NCBI GenBank assembly: GCA_016584495.1
Contig: WAID01000003.1
Span: 1,426,001-1,490,000 of the forward strand
Length of the DNA stretch: 64,000 nucleotides
Direction: 5' to 3'
DNA from: Celoporthe dispersa
Lineage: Eukaryota; Ascomycota; Sordariomycetes; Diaporthales; Cryphonectriaceae
Below the pieces are notes generated by a model. That model saw nothing but the letters and a program-made list of their open reading frames with translations, did not search any database and had not been told where the DNA came from. Positions 10,195 through 21,907 of this stretch are shown here, piece after piece (position 1 is the stretch's first letter; the number at the start of each line of letters is the position of its first letter). The translations under genes were made by a program, and so were the position numbers.

Positions 10195-11927
10195 TCATCC
10201 CGACTTTACATCTTTGTCCTGGTGTCGAGCTGAATCACCACCACCATCACCCTTTCTGCCCTCCTCGTCGTCAGTTCCCCCCCTGTTGTTCTCGTGGCTG
10301 AACACGATCTCGCAGACACCACCAGAGCCACCGCCTCCGCCGTCTTTTGACTCATTGCCGCCTCGCATCGCAGGCGGGCTTGTCATTAGCCTCCCCATGT
10401 CCGTCCCCGGCGCCTCGACCTTCGCCTTCAGCACTCTTTCGCCCTCGCCCTCCTGCCTGTCCCTAGTACCCAACCCCTCGGTGTTCCTCTCCGGCTTTAG
10501 GCCCTCCAACATTCCACCTCGCGATCCAGCGAGCTCATCATACCCGCACTCCGGCGATCGGGTTCCCTGAGCCGATCTAGCAATGCCAGTATCCTCGAGT
10601 CGCACCCCTGGACTGTCCCATGATCCACCATATTCCGGTCCAGCCCCCTACCCGACTCTCGGTCCACGAGGCTTAGCACCCCATCTTCTTTGTCCCGCGT
10701 CCGCCTGTAGTCCGCATATTGTTGTACCGAACCCCTTCTTCGGCTGAGATCATGCTGTCGGCCCCCGCGGCCGGGGCAGCAGCGGTTCTGTGTCCCGTCG
10801 GCCGAGGTCGACACGGTGTGGCCACTGGCACCGGCGGGAAGAGCGCCACCCTCCTTTATCTCTTCGAAGATGCCGCCTGGGCCGAGGTTGAACGAGTTCG
10901 AGGAGTTGGTGCCACCGGACTGGGGCGTGTCGCGCAAGCCAGCGTTGTCAAATCTGGGCGGTCCGTAGGCCCAGTTCTGGCTCTGGAATCAGTGACTTTC
11001 CCTTCCACAATCTCATACTTGGGGGGAAAATTGAATGCGCCTTGGCGGCTGGAAAGAGTTGAGAGGGCGGACCCCCTAGCAGACGAAATGAACCTACGCG
11101 CGCTCCCTGACCCCAATATTCCTCCCTCGCGGTGAAGCATTGGACTCCACGACCGAGACCGAGGCATGTCGCTACCCATTCGCTCGCAGCAACAGCGGGC
11201 CGGTGGTGCACCGAAGATGTACCGCCTCATACGGGTCAGAATACCTGGCCGCGGCGGGTGCACACAACTGTGTGGTGGTGGTGGTGGTGGTGGTGGTGGT
11301 GGGTGCTGGTGACAGGAGCCGTGGTCTCTCGTCCTGCGGCGGCCCCGCTCCTGGCCGCCGTCTTGGATGCGTAGTTGGCGGTAGCCATAACTGCGAGGCT
11401 GGAACGGGATCACGGGCCGCACGGTGACTAGGTCGAGGCCATCGTCTAAGATGACGGCGCCATGTCGACTACGATGATAATGATGACGCCACCACCGCGG
11501 GGACAATGGGTGGGGTGCGCTGTCGCAGTCGCAAGACGAGGGGCTGGAGCCGGAGCCGGAGCCGGAGGAGCATGACGACTCGGTATCAAAGTGGGAAGAA
11601 TGGCGTCTGCGGCGGGTGCTGCAGAAACGAGGCCTGTGGTGGCGGCCCCTGTCACGGCTGTTGTGTTCGAAGGTGACGCATTCACCGGCGGGCCTCTCCT
11701 CGTCCGCCATAGGGACCTGTCTGTTGTCGGTGTAATGGATTGGAGTATACACTGCTGCCGAATAAGCTGGATGGATTTAGGTCGGCTTGGGGTCCCAACG
11801 TGCTGATGACGCTGGGGCTTGGGATCGTCTCTGGGCTCCTCATGTAGGGAGATGGCCTGGCCCTTGACCTTGGGGGTGGGTTCTGCGCAGCTCGATTCTT
11901 ATCCCAGAAGGAAGCCATATATTCCAC
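10195..11927 (-). CDS. Disordered Ser/Arg/His/Pro-rich protein, frame broken three times
   Basis: Four consecutive minus-strand frames look like pieces of one gene convergent with EMC1. They start with MEYMASFWDKNRAAQ (11927), continue through a Ser/Arg/His-rich part with a ten-proline run and the stretch PPKYEIVEGKVTD, then NWAYGPPRFDNAGLRDTPQS, and end in a Gly-rich tail with GGVCEIVFSHENN. Frame changes fall near 11690-11770, 10985-11010 and 10595-10630. One insertion plus two deletions would give 578 codons including stop, and the total length agrees modulo three. A 36-42 bp gap at the second break has splice-like ends but is shorter than usual fungal introns. No domain is recognised and most of the chain appears disordered. 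It may be a pseudogene or a gene carrying sequence errors. Confidence 0.45.
11271..11302. repeat. (GTG)n microsatellite encoding a proline run
   Basis: About ten GTG triplets on the plus strand. On the minus strand they read as CAC/CCA/ACC triplets and give the ten-proline run of the disordered protein gene. Confidence 0.9.
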
Positions 11928-14900
11928 TGGTTGAAAGCGGCGGTGGGGCCTAGCACGCCGGGAGGGTGCAGCATTAGCTATTGTGAAGGCCGCTACATCG
12001 GGCGTCCTGAAGGCCTCAAGCTGGGGGGTTCCTCATTGTTTTTGTCATGGTACCTCGGTACATTGTTCATGTTTGTTCTCTCCTGTGCGATATGGCGGTT
12101 CCGTGATTCTCGTGTACATTTTCGTCCTCCCCAGAGGTCTGAGCGAGGCAGTTATTTCTGTCCTGTATAAGCTGCCGCTGCCGCTGCCGCCGACGACGCC
12201 CCGTCGACGCCATGATGGGAGAGAAGACACCCGCCTCGGGGCTGGAGACATTAGCTCTGAACTGTGTGACCAGAGCCCCAGCAGCCGGCCTGAGGTGCTG
12301 GCTTATCTGGTGTTGAGGAGGAGAGGGCGAACTCTATACATCCGACTGCAGGCATCGGGAGGAATTGGCGCATGGCCGCTGGCAGGTCACAGTCGCACAG
12401 CACATCTGCTGGCTGAGAGGCCGTCGTGGCGATGGATGGGTGGCAGCACACACCAGCCCCCTTCGTGCGACTACACCACAGACAGCGGAACGGTTTGCTC
12501 GGTCGAGGGAGGGGGCGGCGGTGCTCCTCGCCTCGCCGCGCTTGCTCAGGGTTCGCCTCATTTCGCGGCATGTGGGCTCTCCATGTCGCGCGCCCCAAGG
12601 CACAGCAGGGAGGCTGTCACAGGAGATGGAATTATTACTGTATGTACACCCGCAGTATATTAAAGACGGAGAAGGGCAGAGTCCACCCATCTGTCAAACC
12701 ACTGACTACGACGGTTCTTGAGACCTTGGAACAAGAAAAGAAAAGGTATTGTTGTTCATCTCCCAACATACACGGCAGAGCCGCATGGGCTTGATTCCCT
12801 TGGGTTGCGCGCCCAGACAGGTTTCTATGCATGCATAGACTATGCAGGGGAAATAAAATTAAATAGATTGTTTTCTTTTTTCCAAACCCCCCTCCCCCCC
12901 AGAGGCCAGGGAGGTGGCACGGCCGACATGACGGGATGCACGCTGCCAGGGCTGACATAAAAATGGCAGCATGGGTTGGATTGTTTCACGCCGTGCAGAT
13001 CGCTTGGCATGGCTCACCACACCATTCTATTGTTTTGTTCAACGGTGAGCTTGTGGTGTGTGTGTGTGTGCTGCTTGCGTCCGCATTGGGGAAGAAGCAC
13101 TTGATTACTTACACACCGCTACGGTCAGTCATTTGATGGTAAGAAACCTCCCCCTCCTCTTCTCTTCACACTGGATCGGCCCTCACCACCACCAGCAGCC
13201 ACCTCTATGCATTTCCCTAAGAGTATAAATATTTTTTTTCTGTTTTGTTAAGCAACCAAGAAGATTTAATTAAAAAAAATATATAGTAAAGGCGGAAAGC
13301 ACGGAAGAAAGAGAAAAAGAAAGAGCTCTTATGACCCGGGCACCCACTGCGGCGGCTTACAATGCGCTAGCTAGCCCGTGAAGTCCAGGACGAGACGCAA
13401 ACGGCGACGAGGGCTGGCGGGTGTGTCCCGTCACCGACACTTCAGAACTGGGACCGTTTTTTTCTCTTTTTTTTTCTTCCCTTTTTTTCTTCTTCCTCTT
13501 GCGGCGTCCGTTTCAGTGCTGCAGCAAGGCGTGCGTGCGTGTCCCCCCACGGCGCAGTAGCGGCCATGCACGAGAGAAAGGGGGATGGAGGGAGGGGGAA
13601 GGACAAGCCAGCCACGCCTCCTCGCCAATGAGCTGAGACCCGACCCGTGTCAGTGGATAAGTATGGCCGGTATTCGCCTCCACCAGCGAATCTTGACCCG
13701 GGACACTACATTGAATTATGGTAGTACTGAATATGGTAAGCGGCAGAGTTTGAAGATACAACACAAGGCAACCAAGGCGCGTAGGAAGTTAAGGGTGACA
13801 CACGGGCGTTGAATGAGGAGTGGCTGTCAAGATCCAAAACAGAAAGAAAGGAAAAGAAGAAGAAAAAAAAGGCACTCGTGCGGTATCCCTCTTCTCTCTG
13901 TCTCTCGAACGAGGCGAAACGATATTCCTCAGACGACCAGCGGTGGCGTTTTGTTGAGGGTGTCTCGGGTGATTGGACGGTACACCTGGCAGCGGTCTTA
14001 TCAATCAATTATTGAACTAGGGAGTATGTACTTATGTACTACAATAATGTACCATAGTATCGGTGATGGTATCCTGGATGCTGCCAGCTTTCGATACCCC
14101 CCCAAGTCCGGTCCCCAGGCTGCCGTGCGGGTCTCACCCACTAGCGATTTGCGATGTCCATTACTCAGTCGTCTGATGTCGCGAGCATGTCGAAAGGAAG
14201 AAAAGAAGAAGAGAAACACCCTTGTATCCTGGCGTGTGCTGGTGGGGGTGTGACGGATGGACGGGTTCAGGCGTTGAGGATTAGCCCGCTGTCAAAAGTT
14301 CCTGGTGAGACCACGGTGGGAAAGGAGGAGACGAGAGGACCTCGGGGCCAGGCAGGTATTCGTTTTATGATCAGATACGCCCTGTTGCATGATCATCCTA
14401 TTTCTAGGTTCGTGTTCTTTTTTTTTTTTTCTTTTTTTTTTTTTGCACGAGACCGGTCTGGGAGGCACAGTAAGGCACAGCAGAGCACAGAGCCTCGGCT
14501 CTCGGGCCCTCAAGAGGAGATCCCGGATCTTCAGGGCTCTTAGCTGCAAACAGCAAAGACTCTGCGCTGATGCTCTGCATGCTTCCGCTGCAACGTGGAG
14601 ATTTTTTTGGGGGGGAGGAGGGGTGCGTCGGGGCTATAATGTGGGAGGGGTTCAGAGGAGGGAATGCCAATCCCGCCCGAGCCAGCCTCCCGAGGGTCCT
14701 GTCAGGTGGGCGCTGGAATCCGGCGGGGCGCCATCTCCTCGCGAGAACCTCCTGGTATACGCACTTGTCGGAGGAAACAATAGAAATGTGCCTTTTGGTC
14801 CTGTGGCGCCTGTCGTGGCCGGCCAGGAGAACAAAGGCAGAGGGGTTAGTCCATGGACAAGGGTGCGGAGACTCTCTGGCCAAGCCGTTTCCTGAGCGAT

Positions 14901-15194
14901 CTTGTCCCTGGCGCGGTCCGTCCAAAACGGACGAGCAGGCTTGGTCAAAAGGTACTACTACTGGCAAGCAATACTACCGTGGTACAGTACGTGGTAGCAG
15001 TGCAGCAGGAGGAGGTCGGGTCTTGGCAAGATCGTGCTCCAGGTACCCGTGGAGGCGGGACTCCGTTGGCTCCGGAGAGAGAGATCGTTTTGGTGACGAT
15101 GATGACAGGTCCGCGGGTGGAGCGACGCACGGGTCAGAAGCTGAGCAGTGTTTTCCGGTACAAGAGCCGGGCGGGGCTAAGCCCACGATGCATC

Positions 15195-15197
<3 letters not shown>

Positions 15198-15228
<31 letters not shown>
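15198..15228. repeat. (GA)n microsatellite
   Basis: About 15 GA dinucleotides, followed 70 bp later by a (CA)n tract. Both are in gene-free DNA. Confidence 0.95.
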
Positions 15229-15231
<3 letters not shown>

Positions 15232-15297
15232 GGAAGAGCTAGACCAGGCAGAGGGGCTGGTCGCGGCCGTTGAGAGCTGAGGTTTGACGAAATCAGC

Positions 15298-15324
15298 CAC
15301 ACACACACACGCACACACACACAC
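15298..15324. repeat. (CA)n microsatellite
   Basis: CA dinucleotides interrupted once by a G. Confidence 0.95.
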
Positions 15325-17359
15325 TTGTCGGGTTGCACCGCAATTACAGCATCTCTACAGCATTTTTTTCTTTCTTTCTTCGTCTTCTTTTTTTTCTTCT
15401 GATAATGACAAAAATCCAGACAGACGGCGGGATTGATGCAGCCAAGCCCCAGTAAGGTTTTCCAGATGGGATTGTCATGGAATGGATGGTCGGTCCACAG
15501 CCCAGCGACCCATCATCGTGGCGAGGCGCGGGTCCCACCCTGGGCTTACTGCGGTTTCTTCCGTCTCCAGCTGTGGAGAGGGAGAGCGAGAGAGATGACT
15601 CGTCATATCAAAACTATCAGTCCTTCCTGGCTGGTCCGTGCTGCTGCGCTCGGGTTCACAGGCGGGCTGTCCGGCACACGAGGAGGTGGAAAGGGGGTTT
15701 CTTCACGGTGCAAAAAAAAAAAAAAAAAAAAGATGGTTGAGGCATAAAAAGGCCCGTGGTGGTGGCTGATGATGGTGGGCGCGCGCCCGCACGAAGAGCG
15801 AGGCCCCTCGGGCACATGCCAGGGCACCCAGAGGCCACGCCCGCACCCGCGCCAACCCCAAGTGCCAGACCCGCGCCCGAGAGGGTGTATGGCCCTGGCT
15901 CACCGGTCCCCTGGGCGAAACCTTACCCCTCCACCACCCTTCCCCACCCCCCTTTCCACCCATCCATCCGCCTTCTCATCCCTTCCCTGGAGCTCACCAC
16001 CATCGCATCGGAAAACTGATATCGGCCACGCACATGCCACACACATCCTATGCAGCCCGTCTGACCTCTCCTGGGGTTGGGCAAACAGAAAAAAAAAAAG
16101 GGCTGCAGTGTCCCGAGGAGGCGAGCTTGTTGGAAGGCCGATTCGATCCAGACTGAACTTGGTCTGGACATGTGTCTTGATGTAGACAAGCGTCCATCGG
16201 CTGATCTGAGACATGGTGGCTTGCTCGGTGGTGCGTATGGTGCGGTGCATGATAGGGCAGCCTTGGGGATAGCCTGTCGTCGGGGTCTGGTCTGCGACGC
16301 ACATACACACACACACCACACCAGCAGCCCAAACATGGTTCGCTGCGTGCAATGAAACGAAATGGATCCAGGCGATGCTGATCCACCGGTGTCTGTCTGG
16401 CCAGGCCCAGCCATGCGCGGTGCCATGTCGTTGGGAATCTGCTCTGCCGAAACAAGCCTTTCATTTTTTTTTTTTAATTTTCTCTTCTATTACTTTTTTC
16501 TTCTTTTTTTTTTATGCAATGCGATGCAGTGCGGTGGGTGCAAGCCCTACCATGCGCCGCTGTGGCATCAGAAACGACAACTGCCGTTGTACGGGGACGG
16601 AGAAAAAGGTATCTGATTGGCAGATGTGACATAATAGGGCTGTGGCCACTGCTTTGTGTGGACTGGAGTAGTGTCAAACCGTTGACGGTGCTATAATAGT
16701 CCCGTGCCCGACTGGTAACGTGAGAGGCACAAGCCTGCATTGCCATCTCGGAAATGTGCTGGTCTATCTGATGGTGATGATGACGAAAAGTCGCTGCATT
16801 GAATCTCAGCCGTGAATTGGAGCCGGGGGGGGTGTGTGTGTAGGGGAAGAAAAGGGGAGCGATGCAGAGAGAGAGAGAGAGAAGGAAAAAGAAAAAGAAA
16901 AAAAGAAAAAAAGAGGGATGATGGTCTGGACCGCCTACAGCGACTGGCCCCCCCTGTCCTCATCCTGCAAGAAAGCCCAGAGCACATGTACCGCAGCAGC
17001 CATGATTGGCCCGGGAGACAAGCCAGGTCCCCCCAGACCCGCATGATAGCTGCAGGGCCTAAAGCACAGGCCACAGGTGCTGTACCATCACGATCCCAGG
17101 GTAGTGCCCTGGCCTAATCCTGGGACACTTGAGCATGCTTGGTTGTAATAGGCTGTGTGCAGAGGGTACCTGCCATCAGAGCAGGGCTGGTACATGCATA
17201 GTGTGTATAGATGACTTACCACATGCACAGTGGTTCATAGTAGTGGTCGCCGTAATGCATAGTACACAGTACATGGGGTACCTACCCTCTTTTCTCACTC
17301 GCTCTCTCTTCTCCTTCCACGGGCAGCGGCAGTCACCCATCAGGAGGGGGACCCCCACC

Positions 17360-19889
17360 TTTCTGTGTCTCCCCCCCCCATAGACACCTGGCGAAAACTT
17401 CCCGCTGCATCCTGCTTTCTGGATGCTCCTATCTTCATCACCCATCCAGCCCTTCCTCTTCTCTCTCTCTCTACACCCTACTACAGTTTTTTATGTTTAC
17501 TGGAACAGTCTGGGAAGAAGAATAGAAAAGACATATTGACCAAAGAAAGAGAAAGAGAGGAGAACAACGAAAGGAAGAGCACATCTCCAGCACACTTTCC
17601 CGCCTTTCCGACTCAAGTATGCCAATACAAGCAGGCGCGACCATCTACAAACACGTATCAGTTCCGCGACATCGGCATTCTTCATCTGCTGGCCAGGGCG
17701 ACAGCATCTACTGCATCAACCATAGCAGCATCAGCACCGGCGAAGAGGAACACCAACCCTCCTGACCACATAGCAAGCTTGTCGTCCGACGCCAATCACC
17801 TCCGTCATCAATCATCATCACCACAGCCACCACCAAGACCACACAGCACAGCCAAGTCACCACCGGGCCAAGGGGGGGCAGCCCTCGTGTCACACCCTCT
17901 GGTTGGTTTTTTTCTTCTTTTTCAACTCTTTCTACACACACACACACACACACAAAACGGAACACTTTGTTCGATTCTCGCTCCAAGACCACTCGACTTT
18001 CTCCTCCCGGAATCCTGCCCCGGCACGGCATCCCTCTAGCGTGCTGCGTGCCACCAGCTTCTCAGAGGTGACTCCGCACGCCTACAGAGCTTGAGCTTAG
18101 GGCAATACGGTTTTACCGGGTGCATCCTGCGACCCATTATCTCTCGCCCGCTCTACCACAAGCGCACACACCCCCCCCCCCTCTCTCTTTCTCTTCCCGT
18201 CTGCCCTCTTGTCCGTCCTCACACCCTCGTCCTCCTTCTCCTTCTCCTAATAATACCCATACCCATACCCATACACCCATCCGCACCCACTTTCTGTCAC
18301 GTTTCAAAGGAACACAGAACCTTGACCGACGTTCCTCTGGGAGACAGTACGTACTTGGGTCAACCAACCCAACCCAACCCAACCCAAAAAAAACATCATC
18401 GACATCATCGTCATCAAAGGTAGAACAAGACTACGACTTCTTCCACTACAACCCTCCCCCCACCCCCCTAGGCACCGCCTCTCTAGGGTTGCGTCGCCCC
18501 TCGCCCTGTCAGGCCAAGGCCCCGGCCCCCTTGCCTTGCCCTACATACGCGACCGCACCGCATCGCATTGCATCGCGTCACATACTACGCCCACAGCCAG
18601 ACGGGCCAAGCACCAGCGGGACGGGCAAAGCACGGGACGGGCGTGTCGACAAGAGAGAGAGTAGCAGCACTGCGCTCCTACACACGCTCCCACACACACG
18701 CACACGCCAAAACCCACCACCCACACCCCTCCCCCCCCCAGAGAGGCCTCTCTTATCTCTTCCAGGCCAATCCCTGCAGCTATCCAACCCCGGGTACCTG
18801 GCACCCCCATACTTTTGACTTTCCGGAAGACGACGACCCAAGTCCCATCTGCGACAACCTGTGACGGAACGACCTCTCTCTACTCTCTCTCTCTACATAG
18901 TTACTCTGCGCTACTCGACTCGACCCTCTCTCCGTCTCCCCTCGCTCGCTCGCTCACCCTCTCTCTCCCTCCCCACACACCTTACCACCCATTCTTGGAC
19001 CACCAGCGTCGGACTGCCACTGGGACGGCGCAACACCCACCCACACCCACCAGCAACCTCCACCACCACCATTACCACATCCACAAGCATTACATAGACA
19101 AAGTACCCATAGACCCGACCACTCCGTTCCTCGCCCCAGGGTTCAGACAGGCCCATCCGTCCGTCCTGCGCCTGGCATCCGCACACCACCCCTCCCACAG
19201 CGCAAGGCCAACCCATCGGCTTGTTCGTCCGTCCCCACCAATTTCCTCCTCCATTCCGTTTGGATTCTAATCCCTCCCACCCCCATGGACAGGAAGTGAG
19301 CAGATCTGCCACACATTCTTTCTCTACAACCCCCCCCCTCTCCCTCCCCACACAACAGGTCTTATCTACAAAGCGACTTGTCCCTTCTTTTTCCATCCTT
19401 GACTAGCAAACCTGCGACACATTTATTTTTTTCCTCCTCTCGTCTGCATCCCGCGCGACGGCGAGACAGTCTCACCACCATCCCTCTCTTGATCGGCGAC
19501 CTGCATTCCTGCGCGCTCCGTCATCACCGTCTGTCGCGCGACACACGAACAAGACCTGCCCCCCCCTGCGCATCCGAGTTTCTGGTCGCGACAGAAGTAC
19601 TCAGACGCGTCCTGGTCATTAAGAAAAAGATTCCATCCCGTTGCCGCCACGCGATCTGAGGAGCGCGAAGGGAAAGGGAGATCGGACCGACCCAGCCTCG
19701 ACGTCGCGATTAAACAGCCGTGTGAGCCTCTTCACCCGGCCTGCTCCCAGGCACCGCCAACACCATTTCTACATCTCCACACCTGGTCGCATCTGCAGTC
19801 TTGAGTCGATCAGCGCGATCGTCGCCCACTGCCATCACCTCTTCCTCATAGGGGGTCTCCATAGGGCTGTGCTGCATGCATCGCGACTC
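17360..19889 (+). promoter_or_regulatory. Long C/T-rich, G-poor leader region of the Whi3-type gene
   Basis: For about 2.3 kb the plus strand is strikingly poor in G and rich in C, T and CA/CT tracts (for example 17933-17954 CA repeats, 18170-18240, 18880-18990). This strand skew stops near the coding region. Long pyrimidine-rich leaders are common in front of regulatory genes in filamentous ascomycetes, so I read this as promoter plus a long 5' UTR, possibly with an intron. Several short upstream ATGs occur. Transcript limits cannot be set from sequence alone. Confidence 0.5.
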
Positions 19890-21907
19890 ATGAATCGAGA
19901 TTCGATCAACATCAGCGCCCCAGCAGGCGCTCTCCATCCCCTTCCGCAGCAGTCGCAGTCGCAATCGCAATCGCAGACGCTGTCGCGCTCGCAACAGCAG
20001 CACCCTTTATTATCGTCATCCTCCTCCTCCTCGTCGTACCCACCAGCCTCCCGGCCGCTGAGCTCGACCCGGACAAGCCCCTTGGGTCCAACCTCCGCCA
20101 CCGGCACGACGACGACGGCGGCAACTACGACGACGACAACTACTACAACAGATACTAATAACAACAACACGACCTCAAGCAGCGCTGCCATGGCGGCGTC
20201 TATCCTCGCCCCGGCCGTTTCGGCCCTCCCCCTTCTCGTACGCCCAGCCGTCCTTTCCTACTTTCCCCAGCGGGCGGAACAGCGATCGCGATGCGCCAGC
20301 CCACTCTGGCCTCCTCACGGACGACACCAAGCCCAGCGTCCTCATCCGCGGCCTCCGGGCTGGCGTCGACGAGCAGTACGTGCGCATCATGTGCACCTTC
20401 GCCGAGAATGACATTGTCCACGTCGACCTCGTGGCTCCCCAGGGCGAGCACGCAGCCACCCGCTCTGCCATCCTGCAGCTCAAGTCGCTCGCGGCCGCAT
20501 GGGACGTCAAGAACACCCTCAACGGGAAGAACGGCCTGACGGTCGAGATCCTCAACTTCGTCTTCACGCAGTCCTCCAACTCGTCGTCCAGCGGCCCTCG
20601 TCCACGACCTCGCCCGCCGTCGGGCCCACACAGGGCTCCCGCTTCGATGCGGCCTTCGCATCGCTCGATAGGACCTCGCCCTCGAGCACGTCGCCCCCCA
20701 GCGGCGACAGCTATGCGCGCAACGGCAGCCTGCCGTACACCGAATCAAACTACGGCTACCGGAACGCCTTCTCCTCGCCCCTCGGCGAGCAGCCCCTGCG
20801 CGTGTCGGGCAAGTCCCTGATCAACGATGCGACCGACGACGACGACACTGGCGACATCATCAACAACCCTCGTGCGTACGCCGAGGGTGGGACCTTTCTC
20901 CTCCCAGCGCCGTGCGACGGCGCCTCACATCCCTCTCTGCGCACATGGCCGCGCTGTCCATCAACACGGGCGCCGGTGCCATGTCCACGGCCCAGCGCGC
21001 CCACTCGGGCATGTTCCTGCCAGCCCCGGCCCACTCCAGCCACATGTCGCCGACCGGTCTGAGCGGCGGCGGCGGCGGCGGCAGCAGCAGCATGGCAGGC
21101 TTCCAGCGCGGCTTCCCGCCCCTGAGCGGCCGTATGCACACCCACGCCCCGCCGCCCGCGAACCCCGCGGACCAGAACCCGCCCTGCAACACCCTCTATG
21201 TCGGCAACCTTCCCATGGACGCGATCGAGGACGAGCTGCGGCGGCTGTTCACGATGCAGCGCGGCTACAGGCGCATGTGTTTCCGCAGCAAGGTGAACGG
21301 CCCCATGTGCTTTGTCGAGTTCGAGGACATCACAGCCGCGACCAAGGCGCTCAACGAGCTCTACGGCGCGATGCTCAGCAACAGCAAGAAGGGCGGCATC
21401 CGCCTGAGCTTCTCCAAGAACCCTCTGGGTGTCCGTGCCAACCCGCCCGGTCTGGCCCATCCCGGGTCGCTGGCTGGTCTCAGCGGCATGCCGCCACACG
21501 GTGCAGCTGGCTTTGGGGTCACTGGTCCCCCTCCTGGCCTCAGCGTCCCGCCAGGTCTCGGTGGCAGCCGGTCCGCGGCGAGCTCCTACCCGGTCTCACC
21601 CCTGCCCAATGGATCTGCCGCCGCCGTCAACACCAGCACTTCCTCCTACGCGCAATCTGCCGGCGGTGCCAGCAACTCGCTCGCCTTTGGCAACGGGGCC
21701 ACCTTTGGGAGAGACCCGTGGGCGTCGTCCACTGGCAACTACTTCCACCATACCGGGGCTGCGACGAATGGTGCGACTCCATCTCCGAATGGGGCAGCAA
21801 ATGGGTCAAGCCTCTACCAGAACGGCTCCGGCCCTTACACCAACGGCTCTGCTTCTCACCTCAGCGGTCCGACTCCTTATTCCAAGTATGGGAGGGGCCA
21901 CTTCTAA
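19890..21907 (+). CDS. Whi3-type RNA-binding protein with C-terminal RRM
   Basis: The RRM at the C-terminal third has RNP2 LYVGNL (in NTLYVGNLPMDAIEDELR) and RNP1 GPMCFVEF, ending GGIRLSFSKNPLGVR, the signature of the Whi3 / S. pombe Mde7 family. These proteins bind mRNA and regulate cell size, polarity and stress responses. The start is MNRDSINISAP at 19890, followed by Gln/Ser/Thr/Asn-rich sequence. A second conserved block (residues about 120-225, PSVLIRGLRAGVDEQYVRIM) resembles a degenerate RRM-like fold. The C-terminal tail is rich in Gly, Asn and Ser. The reading frame changes three times, near 20165-20230, 20585-20600 and 20893-20906, without introns. One extra and two missing bases would give 672 residues, and the overall length fits that arithmetic. 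The protein family call is firm; the frame breaks need confirming. Confidence 0.8.

Larger units (their letters stand above)
11928..17359. other. 5.4-kb gene-free region rich in simple repeats
   Basis: No convincing gene on either strand. ORFs here are short, overlap in several frames and read through poly-purine, (CA)n or (GA)n tracts. Landmarks are poly-T runs near 13457-13490, 14418-14443 and 16465-16513, a poly-A run at 15712-15731, (GA)n at 15198-15228 and (CA)n at 15298-15324. The region separates the disordered-protein gene from the leader of the Whi3-type gene and probably includes distal promoter sequence for both. Confidence 0.5.

Noticed and set aside
10985..11025. Short intron (GTATGAG...TTCCAG) in the disordered-protein gene
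   Set aside because: At 36-42 bp it is below the usual fungal minimum, and it would remove the protein-like KYEIVEGKVTD. A 1-bp break fits as well.
14070..14100. tRNA T-loop-like TTCGAT
   Set aside because: No matching anticodon arm or acceptor stem could be placed around it. The same holds for the TTCGAT at about 16141.
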